Positions 46,901 to 57,148 of a DNA stretch of 64,000 nt are shown one piece after another. The notes below the pieces were generated by a model. The model was not told the origin of the DNA and searched no databases. It worked only from the letters and a program-made list of their open reading frames with translations. Origin of the DNA: Paraconiothyrium sp. Pb-2020 (lineage: Eukaryota > Ascomycota > Dothideomycetes > Pleosporales > Didymosphaeriaceae); contig JAJUBI010000009.1 of the NCBI GenBank assembly GCA_022419385.1, positions 62,001 through 126,000 of the forward strand, given 5' to 3'. Position 1 is the stretch's first letter. The number at the start of each line of letters is the position of its first letter. A program made the position numbers and the translations under genes.

Positions 46901-46966
46901 ACCAAGCCTCACCTCTTATTCCATCCAGCGCCGCCGCACCGGAAACGCCCACCACGACCCGTCGCA

Positions 46967-48223
46967 ATGTCGACCGCCGGCTCTGCCCCGCCCGCAGACA
47001 GCAACAAAGAGAACAAAAGCGACCACCGCAAGAGCCTGGGCAAATACGTGAAGCGCATGAGCAGCGTCTTCCGGCGTGAAAAGTCGGAAAAGTCGTCCAA
47101 GAGCAAGAGCGCTCCGACTACGCCCACGTTCGCAGGCCCTTCCGCTGCCGCGTCTGCTCCCATCGAGGAAGAGAAGGATACAGCGCCCGTGTACGTTCTC
47201 TCTCGGGACTTGTGCGACCCTATGCTGACCTTTCATAGTCCCGCCGCTGACCCCGCGCACATCGCACCCCACGATGCTGCTGCTCCCGCCGACGATGCCT
47301 CCAAGCCCGCCGACGCACCCGTCATCACGACGCACCAGCGTTCCGCCCTCCAGCAAGAGCGAGCCCGCGCCCTCTTCGCCAAGTACGGCCTCACCCTGGA
47401 GTCGCACGAGTGGATCGCCGCACCCGCAATGCCCGTGAACGTCCAGCGCATTGAGAAGCCCATCCGCATGCGTGTCCACCGCACCTGTCACCGCTGCGGC
47501 ACCACCTACGGCGCCGACAAAGTATGTGCCAAGTGCGAGCACAAGCGCTGCAAAAAGTGTCCGCGCTACCCAAAGAAGAAGACGCCCCTCGAAAAAGCCC
47601 AGGCCCAGGCCCAGGCCCAGTCCGACGCTCAAGCTGCAAAGGCGCTGCCGAAGAAGAAGCGTGTCCTCACGGTCCCCACGAGGAACGGCGGAGAGCTGGC
47701 GTACCAGCCTGCAAAGCAGCGTGTGCGTCGCAACTGCCACAAATGCCAGGCCCTGTTCATCCCACCCACCGCTACCATTTGCGAGTCGTGCCGCCACATC
47801 AGGTGCACAAAGTGCCCGCGGGAGCCTGCGAAGCTCAACAAATGGCCCAATGGCTATCCAGGCGATGTCGAGTACGACAGTGACACCGAACTGGAGCGTG
47901 AGCTAGAGAGGTCTAGACGCATATGGCGCAAGCCAAGAACACGTGTGCGATGGGAATGCGAGCAGTGCAACACCACCTTCCTCGACGGTTCTCCACAGTG
48001 TCCCGGCTGCGGGCATGAAAAGTGCGAGAAATGTGTCCGCAAACCGTACGTAGCTTCCACTTCCCAACCTACCACCAGACTTACAGATTGCAGGATCAAA
48101 CGCGTCAAAGTGCAGCGCAGCTTCGACCCCGAAGTCGTCAAGTCTGTGGAAGCCAAACTTCAACGACTGCAGATGCACGACGAGGGGCTCAATCCGCCTG
48201 TCGCCGAGGGGACGACTACTTAA
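46967..48223 (+). CDS. Basic protein with three tandem CxxC zinc-ribbon repeats, 386 aa
   Basis: Exons 46967-47190, 47239-48045 and 48094-48223. Both introns are 48 bp (GTACGT...CATAG and GTACGT...TTGCAG), and their removal keeps the frame (DTAPV|PAADP and RKP|IKRVKV). The N-terminus is a basic, Ser/Lys-rich tail (SLGKYVKRMSSVFRREKSEK), likely phosphorylated or nuclear/membrane-targeting. An acidic Ala/Pro linker precedes three related modules: CHRCGTTY..CAKCEHKRCKKCPR, CHKCQALF..CESCRHIRCTKCPR and CEQCNTTF..CPGCGHEKCEKCVR. Each contributes six Cys in the order CxxC...CxxC.H.xCxxC. A repetitive AQAQAQ spacer and KKKR stretches separate modules 1 and 2. Binding of zinc, and possibly nucleic acid or protein, is inferred. 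The repeat unit is not assigned to a named function. Confidence 0.85.
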   Translation: MSTAGSAPPADSNKENKSDHRKSLGKYVKRMSSVFRREKSEKSSKSKSAPTTPTFAGPSAAASAPIEEEKDTAPVYVLSRDLCDPMLTFHSPAADPAHIAPHDAAAPADDASKPADAPVITTHQRSALQQERARALFAKYGLTLESHEWIAAPAMPVNVQRIEKPIRMRVHRTCHRCGTTYGADKVCAKCEHKRCKKCPRYPKKKTPLEKAQAQAQAQSDAQAAKALPKKKRVLTVPTRNGGELAYQPAKQRVRRNCHKCQALFIPPTATICESCRHIRCTKCPREPAKLNKWPNGYPGDVEYDSDTELERELERSRRIWRKPRTRVRWECEQCNTTFLDGSPQCPGCGHEKCEKCVRKPYVASTSQPTTRLTDCRIKRVKVQRSFDPEVVKSVEAKLQRLQMHDEGLNPPVAEGTTT

Positions 48224-50855
48224 TATCCGCACAAACCGAGAACGATAACGCAGTGTGCGCGCTCGATCCGACTTTACCTTCACCCTATCACTATTTTTCG
48301 ATTCCCCTTTCTACCGCACCAGCTGCATGCTTTCAACTAGGACAAGCGGATGCAATGCACTCGCGAGACTGAAGATGTCTGTCTGGCATGGGTCCGCACG
48401 ATCAACGAACGCACCCGCATCTATAATCAGACTTCACATGAATGCAATTACCTCCTCTGGGAGCAGTCTATCCTTCACTCCTGCCCTTGCTCTTCCGTGC
48501 CCGTGCCGTGACCCCCTCCTCTCATTGTAGACCTCGTCCTGTCATCGTTCAGCTATGCTACTCACGACTGCAGATCCCATCTCGTCCACTCCGGTCAACG
48601 ACTCGCCTTTGCCGGCCGATAGCTAGCCAACGGCTGTAACACCTAGGACTTGGCGCGCAAAGAGAACTCGAAGGAAACAGAAGGGCGCGACAGCACGACT
48701 TTTATGCTGCCACACCACGGCCGTGGGTGTTGGAGGGCCATCCCCGCTGAGGCTCCGCTGGAGGGGTTTGACAGTTAGTTGCCGCACGCTCTCGGGTAGG
48801 ACAGGGGAGGGGGAGAGGTGAGGTAACGTGGCACAGCAGAGGGTCTCGTACGGTTTTCACATAGTGGGGTGAGCGGTCGCACGAAGGGTTTGGTGGCGGG
48901 GTGCACTCGGGGTGGGTGGATGGAAGGGAAACTTTTTGCACGGTGGTTGTGCTTAGAACCGGACAGAGAGGGAGGGTCTAGATATTGGGTTCGGAGCTGG
49001 TGATGTGTATGCTACGATGGGCGTGCTGGGGTGAAATCTGGGGGAATGGCCAGTTATGGAGGGGGAAGGGATAGATGATGAATGAGGTAGGTGAGATACT
49101 GTAGGTGTCATGCTACCTTTCTTCAATTCCAATCTCAACATCCATCCTGATCATCTCACGACGGTGCCTGAATCTACCTCACATTCCATACTTCTTTGCC
49201 GATGGAAAATCCGCACCCTAGGCGACATTGCATTCTCCGACAACGTCCAGCGTCTGCGTTTCCTCCGTAATGCATTCCGCCACTTTGCAGGCGTCCACCG
49301 GGCTTTGTCCCTCGAGTATTGGAAGTGCTACATTGGCACCCTGCCTCGCAGCATGAAACATGGATTGAAGTGCGCTCCATCGCTAGGTACCATAAGTATC
49401 CGAAAACCCTCCGAGCGGTCTTCCTCAACGCGCTAACGCCTTTGAGGATTCCTGATCTCATTGGGCCCGAGGGGAGGGTTGAGGAAGGACAGCCAATGGG
49501 AGAGCGCGCCGCAGCGCCGCAAGGGCTTAGCGACGAAGGATACATGCATGCGCGTAAGCAAGAAGTCGTGAGGGCGTAGTTAGATTGACGAGATTACCGT
49601 TCTGTGCGACGCCGCCCGCGGGCATTGTGCAAGGCGGGATGGCATGGCAGGCGGGCACCTCGCTTCGTTCGCCACCAACAAACCTTCCCCCCCTTTCGAT
49701 GTCTTGGAAGCGGAGCTACCCTTACGGTTTCTCCTCGCTTCGAAATATGAGCGCTCGAGGCAGATACCATGCAACTCTGTGTCGGGACGTTGTGATGCGG
49801 CCGTCGTTTACTACCCTTAGTCAAGATCTCACTAGCGCACCCGAGGGATGGAGGAGGATGCGTATCCCTGCGGATACGGTGGGCTACTCTGATACTTCCC
49901 TTTTTAATGGTGGGGACGGTCCGGCGGCGCAGCTCATTGGGTGGTGTTTCTCGGATATTTGAGACTTGGGTCCAATGGGGGGTTGGGATATGTTGGGTTT
50001 GCGGGGGTGCTGGTAGGATTTGCTTGATGATTGGGGTCGAGGTTGGGATTTTGGGAAGGGGGCGGGCGTGGCGATCTTGCCCTGGGCGGAAAAGTCCTGC
50101 GGGATGGATGGCGGAGGAGGTCAGTTTCCCGCTGGGCTGTAGGAGAGGAGAGCGGTGCATGCGTCGTTTGCGAAGGGGAAGAATTGCTGATGGGTCTGTG
50201 GCCGGGGATTTCGACAAGTCATGTGACAATGGCACTCAGATGGTATTCGGTACCAGGCATTGATTCATTAATCTTCAGCTGATCTATATACTATAGAACG
50301 TAAATTATTAGCCTTATTACTTCAGTAAGCTGATTTCAATAGCTTAGAACCCTATTTCAAAGTCTACTGCGCCTAGTAATAGATTTAATAGATTACATCC
50401 TATCATCAGCATCCTATGACTAGTACACAGATTGGGTGGAAATATCAGATTCATTGCCTAGTACCGTAGAAGGGTTGGGGCAGAACATTTGCGAGGCACC
50501 GATAGTGTCACGCACGCAACTGGGCTACTACCCAATGCGAGTTGCTTCGAGGCAGCCGCACAAAACCGCGAGGCGCATTCGACAAGAGGTTCGCACGAAG
50601 GTTGGACCTTTCTGGGTGCGATAGAACCAAAGGGGTGAGGCTGAGCGCAAAAACAAAAATATCAGGGGAAGTGGCGGTGCAACTCCATCCTGGATCGCAA
50701 TTTCGCTGCCTAGTTAGGGGGTATATACGGGCATGCACTTGGGTATTCTCAACACCATGCGACATATCGATCATCAGGCTTTCAAATCGCTCGGTTCCAG
50801 GACCAGACCTACATCGGCGCCAGCGGAACGATAGGCGCTCTTCCCACCACCCATT
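48224..50855. other. Gene-poor stretch; AT-rich relic at about 50275-50430
   Basis: About 2.6 kb. Open frames near 49110-49580 and 49594-50235 overlap on both strands and carry no motif. The 50275-50430 segment is AT-rich with TAGATTTAATAGATTA-like words and resembles the RIP-like islands elsewhere. Confidence 0.45.
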
Positions 50856-51848
50856 ATGGAACCAGCTTCGGAGGTTTCGTCTCTGTACGGTTACGGCGCC
50901 TTTATATGTTGGCTTTGCACTATATTATCGGTTCTTATTTCATGGACCTGCAACCGCCACAGTGTACGAAGGGATAGTATCGGAAACGACTTTGTTGCAG
51001 CATTGATGATGCCCTGTATCGCTTTTGTCCAGATTGTCATCGAACTCGACAAAACGCGGAGGAACGGCTCAGAGATGCTACCAAACGCAGATGTAGTACG
51101 GGCAGCACGCTGCATTCTACTGTGGTTCACGGCTTTTGCTCCTGGACTTCTCAGCATCTCGATGACATCTACTGGGTGGAAACGGAAAAGCTGCTGCTTA
51201 ACTGTTGCGACTCTTGCAGGTTTGCTTTCGGCGGCCACCTCGAAAATTCAGAATTCACAGGTTGCCGGTCTGCTGATTGGTGTGCTTCCCATCGGATTAG
51301 TCATTTCGCAGTTCATCATTTTGGTATTGTCATGTCTCGGCGACCGCAACAGCCCTCCGGCACGGGACAGATCACCGTCAAATTTTGAATGGGCCTTAAT
51401 CAGCATTATCGCTGGTCTGTTGATAGGAACGCTGGTATCAGACGCCATGGCAATTTCCAATTGGCACGACGAGAGTTTATCTAGATGCGTACCGTCGGCA
51501 AAGTTTTTGCTGGCGGAACTTGACCAAGCCGTAGCTCTTGCAACAGGGGTCATGACAGCGGTTTGCAGCGCGTACGAGGCTTACAAATCACACAAACTAT
51601 CCAGTTGGGAGAAATACGAGATCTGGAAGTGGCAATGTGACAAGCACGTTGAGGGAGGATACCTCGATGCAGCAGAGATCACAAAATGGAAGGACGAGTT
51701 GCGCAGGATCGAATCAAGGGCAGACGAAGTTCTACGAGCCCCAGAGCGTACGCCGTTTCTAGATGATATTCGACGCTGTAACGTGAAGAGGTCGGAACAG
51801 TTTGACAACTACATATTTGAGGTCCTTCATGACTCCGGCGTAGTGTAG
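50856..51848 (+). CDS. Multi-pass membrane protein of unknown function, 330 aa
   Basis: Single exon from the ATG at 50856 to the TAG at 51846-51848. Hydropathy by eye shows about six or seven membrane helices, for example GAFICWLCTILSVLISW, FVAALMMPCIAFVQIVIEL, ILLWFTAFAPGLLSISM, LLIGVLPIGLVISQFIILVL, WALISIIAGLLIGTLV and AVALATGVMTAVCSAYEAY. A charged cytosolic tail (KSHKLSSWEKYEIWKWQCDK..., then Arg/Glu-rich) follows. The helix ending in YEAYKS is matched by a decayed relative at 54540-54918 (YHAYKS). No transporter or enzyme motif is recognised; probably a lineage-specific family. Function unknown. Confidence 0.7.
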   Translation: MEPASEVSSLYGYGAFICWLCTILSVLISWTCNRHSVRRDSIGNDFVAALMMPCIAFVQIVIELDKTRRNGSEMLPNADVVRAARCILLWFTAFAPGLLSISMTSTGWKRKSCCLTVATLAGLLSAATSKIQNSQVAGLLIGVLPIGLVISQFIILVLSCLGDRNSPPARDRSPSNFEWALISIIAGLLIGTLVSDAMAISNWHDESLSRCVPSAKFLLAELDQAVALATGVMTAVCSAYEAYKSHKLSSWEKYEIWKWQCDKHVEGGYLDAAEITKWKDELRRIESRADEVLRAPERTPFLDDIRRCNVKRSEQFDNYIFEVLHDSGVV

Positions 51849-52037
51849 CCATCTAGTATTACCAGGCTATAAGCCCATAATGAAGACCTAAGACCGCTCA
51901 TACCCTTTCATTCTTCACTGTTGCGCTATCCTTCCGATGGCTACCAGTTGAACCTACCGGTCTTGTCGTGATCTACCCAGTATGCGCATGGTCTTCGCTC
52001 ATGCCGAATTCCAGACCAGCAAGTGAAGCATTCCATT

Positions 52038-53615
52038 CTAGTACCTGTACAGATTCCTTTCAGATTTACGACGCTTCTTCCTTGGCGGAGCAGGAGGAGG
52101 AGGTCCCCAGTCGAGATCTTCCGCCTTCCTCTTTCCTCCATCATCTTCGTTTGTCGCGCTCTCCAGAATCATCTGTAGTGTCCTAGACCTCTCCTGCAAA
52201 CTCTCCAGTCTCGCAGCCTCGCTCCCAACTTTACTATCTCCCTGCAGCACAAGCTTGAACGTCATCAACCCCCTCAGCTCAAGCAAAGGCTTCAGCACCG
52301 GCTCCGCATACTTTTCATCATCGTACTTTTCCCCAATGAGCGTGACAACGAGATGTTTCAACCCGGTCATGTCGCACAGGATAGTACGCCATGAGGGATC
52401 CCAGTAGCGGAGAAGATCGCCGTCGTTACGGGCGCGTCTGCATGTGGGATTGTTCACGCGGAAGGGAGCTTTTTGGGTAGACGGCGTTTTAAAATCTACC
52501 TCTGCTTCGCCCAGGGAGATGTTCAATCTGGTGATGTCCGATAACCGCTGCGGTGGAACGGTTCGCGCAAACCAGTTTAGCGTTTCTGGGTGGGAGAAGT
52601 CGAACACAGGGCGCGAATACAGGAGACGGATGCCTTCGCGATACGCATGTCTGCATGTTTGCAACAAGGCGATTTCGATGTGGGATACCTTGGTGTTGTT
52701 TCGTAGAGATGGGTGAGTTAGGTATGTGGCGTTTCTGATGGTTGTGCTGCACTGGCAGTCGGAGAGATGGGGATACCATGATTTCTCGGGACACCTTACA
52801 TGGCCGACGCGCTGAACCCGGCTGATTAGGTGTAGATATGGATCAATGCCGAGAACTAAAGCAAAGATCTCTTCTCGAAGCTCCAGGGGCAGTTTGTTTA
52901 AGAGCATACAGGATTCCTGTTTGTCAACCACGTAGCGTGATAAGGCCGTAGCCGATTCGCGATCGAGGCGAGCTCGCTGTCGCGTTAGAGGTGGGGTCGA
53001 AACGTCAGACAAACGACGGCCGCGTGATCGAGAAGGAGGCATAGGCTGGGCTTTCTTCTCTACCTTGAATTCCTCTTTTTTGGCTTCAAGGCGTTTCTCG
53101 CGCTCCATCAGCATCCATGCTTGACGTCCGCACACCCTCATATCTCCAACGTCTCGAGTGGTCTTAGAATCACGTGTGTCTAGAGCAATCGAAGGGACCT
53201 CTGGAGACCCCGAGAGAGGGCGTTGCGTCTCGGGTGATTGCCCAGGTTGGCCCAACTCCTCTTCCTGCAACCCTTGCGGAAACAGGGTTACGCTATTGCT
53301 GCTATTAGTTGCTAGCTGTGTATGTCTTTGGCAATCGTCTGTATTTTCGCGTGGGGTTTCTTTGGTCCTTGCTAGTATTTCAGCCTGTGCCTGTAGAGGG
53401 ATCGTGGGCGGCTCCGGAGGTTCCGAAAGCTCCGATCGTGTCCTGGACAGCGACTCAGGCTGGCTGGCCTCCTCGGCTTCTAGATCCCGTTTTTTGTAGT
53501 AGGGCTCCGACCAGACACTGGGATAGGTCCAACGGAGTCCTGAGTTGTCTGCAATTTGTCTCAGGGGATTTGGTGGGCGTGCGCTTTGTCGGGCTGTCTG
53601 TTTGGCCCTCGCCAT
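52038..53615 (-). CDS. F-box/DUF7730-like protein with a histone-H3-tail-like N-terminus, 525 aa
   Basis: Single exon. The frame is open upstream to 53879, but the first ATG that fits is 53615, and a CTATATA box lies about 195 bp before it. From that start the protein begins M-ARAKQTARQS-ARPPNPLRQIA. Over 21 positions after Met removal it shares 11 identities with the H3 tail (A1, R2, K4, Q5, T6, A7, R8, S10, P16, Q19, A21); K9 is Gln. A disordered Ser/Pro/Glu-rich region with basic patches follows. Near residue 237, LLNKLPLELREEIFALVLG opens a DUF7730/F-box-like domain with CRHAYREGIRLLY. The C-terminus is Pro-rich and then basic (PPRKKRRKSERN), a likely nuclear localisation signal. It is predicted to be nuclear, and the H3-like tail could be read by H3 modifiers or readers. 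Confidence 0.78.
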   Translation of the reverse strand: MARAKQTARQSARPPNPLRQIADNSGLRWTYPSVWSEPYYKKRDLEAEEASQPESLSRTRSELSEPPEPPTIPLQAQAEILARTKETPRENTDDCQRHTQLATNSSNSVTLFPQGLQEEELGQPGQSPETQRPLSGSPEVPSIALDTRDSKTTRDVGDMRVCGRQAWMLMEREKRLEAKKEEFKVEKKAQPMPPSRSRGRRLSDVSTPPLTRQRARLDRESATALSRYVVDKQESCMLLNKLPLELREEIFALVLGIDPYLHLISRVQRVGHVRCPEKSWYPHLSDCQCSTTIRNATYLTHPSLRNNTKVSHIEIALLQTCRHAYREGIRLLYSRPVFDFSHPETLNWFARTVPPQRLSDITRLNISLGEAEVDFKTPSTQKAPFRVNNPTCRRARNDGDLLRYWDPSWRTILCDMTGLKHLVVTLIGEKYDDEKYAEPVLKPLLELRGLMTFKLVLQGDSKVGSEAARLESLQERSRTLQMILESATNEDDGGKRKAEDLDWGPPPPAPPRKKRRKSERNLYRY

Positions 53616-53810
53616 GCACCGTTTCTTATATGCTGTTTGATATTTACTGCACTTGTTGGTATAGCACGAGAGCGGCCCTGGAGCAGGGCGACAGACACAG
53701 TTGTCTCTGTAGACTGCCTCAGTTTGGCTGTGTCTATTGTGCCTTTGGGGCGGGCGTAGTCGCGGTGATGGACTCAGTAGCTTTCGAAGATTGCAAAGCG
53801 GGGTGTAGGT

Positions 53811-53817
53811 TATATAG
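53811..53817 (-). promoter_or_regulatory. TATA-box candidate of the H3-tail-like gene
   Basis: CTATATA on the minus strand (extending to CTATATAACC), about 195 bp before the chosen start codon. It supports initiation at 53615 rather than at codons further upstream, which would lie in or before the core promoter. Confidence 0.35.
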
Positions 53818-53880
53818 AATAGCCAGTCAGGAAGAAGGCAGTATATATCGTTGCTGACATAAACAGTAACAGCCCCCACA

Positions 53881-54539
53881 CCCCTCCGCTAGCAGGGTCT
53901 CTTCTCGCTGCCTTGCCAATCATGGAGGTAACCCATAACTCACGTAATAATTCCTTTCAAGTATTTTGATGTCCACAAAGTGTTGACTCACGCTTCTACG
54001 ACGTCTTGTCTTCCTGCTTATTTTCCGCTTGATTCCTGATCCCTCAATTAGTGAAGCGAGATTGAGAAGGTCTCAATGCATGCTTAGCGCGGCCTCGAAC
54101 CATCACGCCCCCAAAATAATTGGTTTGTACTCTTTCTAAACTCCTCAGTCACTCGTTCTTGTGCCGCTCGTTTTCAACTCCGCTCTTGCGCTACCATAGT
54201 TGCATATCTCTGTTGTTTTTAACACGTTCCCGATTCTTCAACTCGGTCTAAATATTTCTAGACGTGGTCAAACGATCTCAGCACTGCCTCGTTTTCCTCA
54301 CGATTACCTTCCCCACCCCTGGTTGCATTTGAGCAAACAATCATCGATTTCTATACTGCAAAGGAAGTACGAGAAGATTTCCCGCTTCATAGCGATAGCC
54401 TACGTGCTAGACGTTCCGTTTTAGCATGGTATACCGCATTCGGTCTCGGCCTTGTCAACCTTGCGACCAACAACAGGAGCCTAAAACGGTTGTTATTGTG
54501 CTGTATCACGACCTTTCTCTCTTTTGAATTACCCTGAGC
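53881..54539. other. Intergenic, no recognisable gene
   Basis: About 0.66 kb upstream of the H3-tail-like gene. Short frames only; the right part may contain decayed sequence of the following pseudogene. Confidence 0.45.
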
Positions 54540-54918
54540 CATTGAATATAGATCAATCGATCAAGACCACCCGGATGATCTCCTTGGTTTCTCGATGACA
54601 GCAGTGTTCGGTTTCGCGATTTGTGTTACCATCATGGCCCCCATGCAAACCTTGGCCAAAATATCCAGGTTACCGAGCGGCTTTTCCCACAAATTGATGG
54701 CATCCATACTACCATCAATGGTGTGGCTTAACTCTACACTCGCTATACCAGGTACGTGGGCGCATATGTTGCGCATTTCCGGTTCATCACTAGTTGGGAA
54801 TGACCTATTCACCATTCCTGTTACCGGTTATTCTCTCAGCGAGCTATACCAGGCTCTGGCGTTTGGCACCGAAATCTTGACTGTTGACTATAGTGCATAC
54901 CATGCCTACAAGTCGTAG
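54540..54918 (+). pseudogene. Fragment related to the membrane protein at 50856
   Basis: The frame ending at the TAG 54916-54918 contains GFSMTAVFGFAICVTIM and closes with SELYQALAFGTEILTVDYSA then YHAYKS. The latter parallels AELDQAVALATGVMTAVCSA then YEAYKS in the 330-aa protein. The central helices are shorter and the charged C-terminal tail is absent, because the stop follows KS directly. No complete upstream exon is evident. It is either a truncated paralogue or a pseudogene. Confidence 0.5.
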
Positions 54919-57148
54919 AGGGTGAACGAAGATTAAAGGAAACAAGCAACGTATTTGAATGCCCATACGGTCTGATTCCTTGGAACAACAAGTGGCGAGC
55001 ACTTCGCAAAAATCGGATTTTCTAGCTTCTTTGTGTGGAGGTCCATACGACATTGAAAAAATATAGACACACATCGACACTCACTCACACCCACATACGA
55101 GGAATGCTTCTGAATCAATGTCATAAACGTCCTTTCCTTGGCACAGTCCTTTTCTTTTTTCGTAAAGACTTCGCATGGTCTAGCGAGTTACACAAGCTGC
55201 ATCAAGCGTTCCCAACCGCCGTTCGCGCGGTACAACCAACCCCAAGTCACCGGCACGAACAGTTCTTCCGCTCGGTTCCTTAACCCAGAACTCACCGCCA
55301 CTCCAGCCCAACTCGCTTACCCCAGCCACGCTCCCAACAACGTTTCGATATTGCCTGCATCCACGGCAATGGTTCCGCATCCGTTTCGCTTGCGCTTCTA
55401 CGCTGCATCGCTGGTATTGTGGCGTTCCGGATTTGGAGATTCGAAGCGAAAATTTCATGTTGTGTGATCTCACCATGCAGCCACAGTGAAATCCTCAATC
55501 ACCTCTGAAAGAAGCTGGGATATTTGTTGCAATCGAGAGATTTCCAGGACTAGCACGTTAAAAGCTTATGACTCTCCTTCTCGACCTGCACGGCGGCGAT
55601 GTGAAGAAGCCGCTTGGCTCGCACCAGTCTCAGTAGTCTGTACCTTGTCTCAGAGCTGTTCCCGGATCTGCATTCACGCGAGCACATTGGAGGGTTGCCT
55701 TGAGCATTTTTCGAGCATGCATTCGCTATACACGGGGCGTTGCATGGGACTAGACACTAGAAAAGGCTGGCTAAAGTGTTGGCTCATGAAAGCTACAATT
55801 TAACGTTCGGAGCAAGCACAGAGGCAAAGCAAATCTCGAAAGTTCGACTGATACGTGTCGCTCCCATGGCAATGTGATAGTTTCCACAAGTGCTGCTGTG
55901 CAATAAAAGCTCACTTGCAACGAAAAAGGCGTCTTGGAGGCGATGTTATGGTGCAGCATGCTTAGTCCCTCTATGCGTGCATCAAGTTTTGTGAGAACTA
56001 TCCCGGAGGCCACTGCCTAGGTCCAGTTTACGATGGCAAAATGGTCAATGGCCATGAGGTCTGCACCTTGAGTCTTCCCTGCGATTTGGAACGCCGGATC
56101 AGGCTGGCCACACGTTTGCGTTGCTGCAGGATCTGTCGAATAGGTCGGACACTCTGATCATATATGCATGGTGTGTGTGATATATTGGTGAATCCTACCT
56201 CGATTCGGCCACGGCTCATCCGCAGCTGAGCAGGCTCGATGAGCAGCTGATATGTCTAAGCGCACTGTGAGCCCAGCAGTCGATCTTAATCTCTAAGGAA
56301 AGTCTTTCGTTGCTCACCACTCCAAAGTATTCCTACAAGTCACGACTAGATAGTTACTTATATTTCCGTTCATAAGTTCCCAATTAGACGGATATTTGAC
56401 TAATATTCTAATATACCGTCACCCTAATCCGGGGTAATAAAGCATGAGAAAACTGCTCTGTAGGGGAATTGAAGCTGGCCCAATTAGAGAAGATTTAATG
56501 TTCCAAGTCAATTAGAAACATGCGAGGTAGAGGTAATTGAGCAATAATACTTAGTGGCAACCTTTTCGAGGGAATTTTACCGAGTATACAGCCACATGGT
56601 CGTGCTTTCGAGAAAGTAAGTGGAAAGCTCCGGCTTATTCTACGTTATCCTCTATTGGAGGGCCGTTTCACACGGCTCCTTAGCACACTAGTCCGCATCT
56701 GTTTAGTCTACCCTCACCAAGATTCGGGTATAGAGTTTACACCATTAGATTTTGGAATTGCGATAACGATACGGGCGACTCTTAATCAAAAATTCAACTT
56801 CAAGTGATGTATAGCGCCAATGAGAGTTTACTGAGATACGTTGGATCGCAATATAGCTCGAAAGCACTCTTGAATGGGGCGATATAGCGGGGTGATAAGG
56901 CTGAATGAAGTCACAAGGCTGAGTGACATCACAGGGCTGAGCGACATCACAAGGCTCAGTGACATCACAAGGCTGAGAAGTCAACAAGGTTGAGCGAGTC
57001 CATCGGTCTTAAATATCTGAACATGTCATTGCGAAAGGGTTATAAAGACTTCGGCCACCGAGATCTCTGAGATGGTGCCACTGCCCAGGAAGCACTTGTA
57101 CCAGACTACACCTTTACTTCGACACCACTGGATTGGGCTGGGGATATC
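54919..57148. other. Intergenic; AT-rich relic about 56330-56480
   Basis: About 2.2 kb with no recognisable gene. It contains an AT-rich, RIP-like segment and, close to the next gene, an 18-bp tandem repeat. Confidence 0.5.
56911..56977. repeat. Tandem repeat of about 18 bp, nearly four copies
   Basis: Units of the form TCACAAGGCTGAGTGACA recur with one or two changes per copy (CACAGGGCTGAGCGACAT, CACAAGGCTCAGTGACAT). The array lies 170-240 bp upstream of the start codon at 57149, so it is in the promoter of that gene. Confidence 0.85.

Larger units (their letters stand above)
40994..46966. other. Six-kb gene-poor region, GC-rich from about 43.6 kb
   Basis: No gene can be assigned firmly. 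Two weak candidates are listed separately (41410-41908 and 43648-43905). The part 43600-46960 is unusually GC-rich, with many long overlapping frames on both strands, which is expected from base composition alone. A short repeat of GGCCACGACA occurs at 46090-46110. The right end is the long 5' flank of the zinc-ribbon gene, with a pyrimidine-rich leader. Confidence 0.45.

Noticed and set aside
46916..47797. 293-codon minus-strand frame
   Set aside because: Lies opposite the zinc-ribbon gene, whose repeated Cys modules and splice signals make the plus strand clearly the coding one.
49594..50235. 213-codon minus-strand frame
   Set aside because: Low-complexity Pro/Arg/His composition, no motif, overlapped by plus-strand frames of similar quality.
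53616..53879. N-terminal extension of the H3-tail-like protein
   Set aside because: The extension begins at GTG, not ATG, and runs across a TATA box; the ATG at 53615 gives a conserved-looking start.
56911..56977. Coding repeat on the minus strand (QPCDVT-like hexapeptide)
   Set aside because: The frame is short, lacks a supported gene, and the array sits in the promoter of a plus-strand gene.
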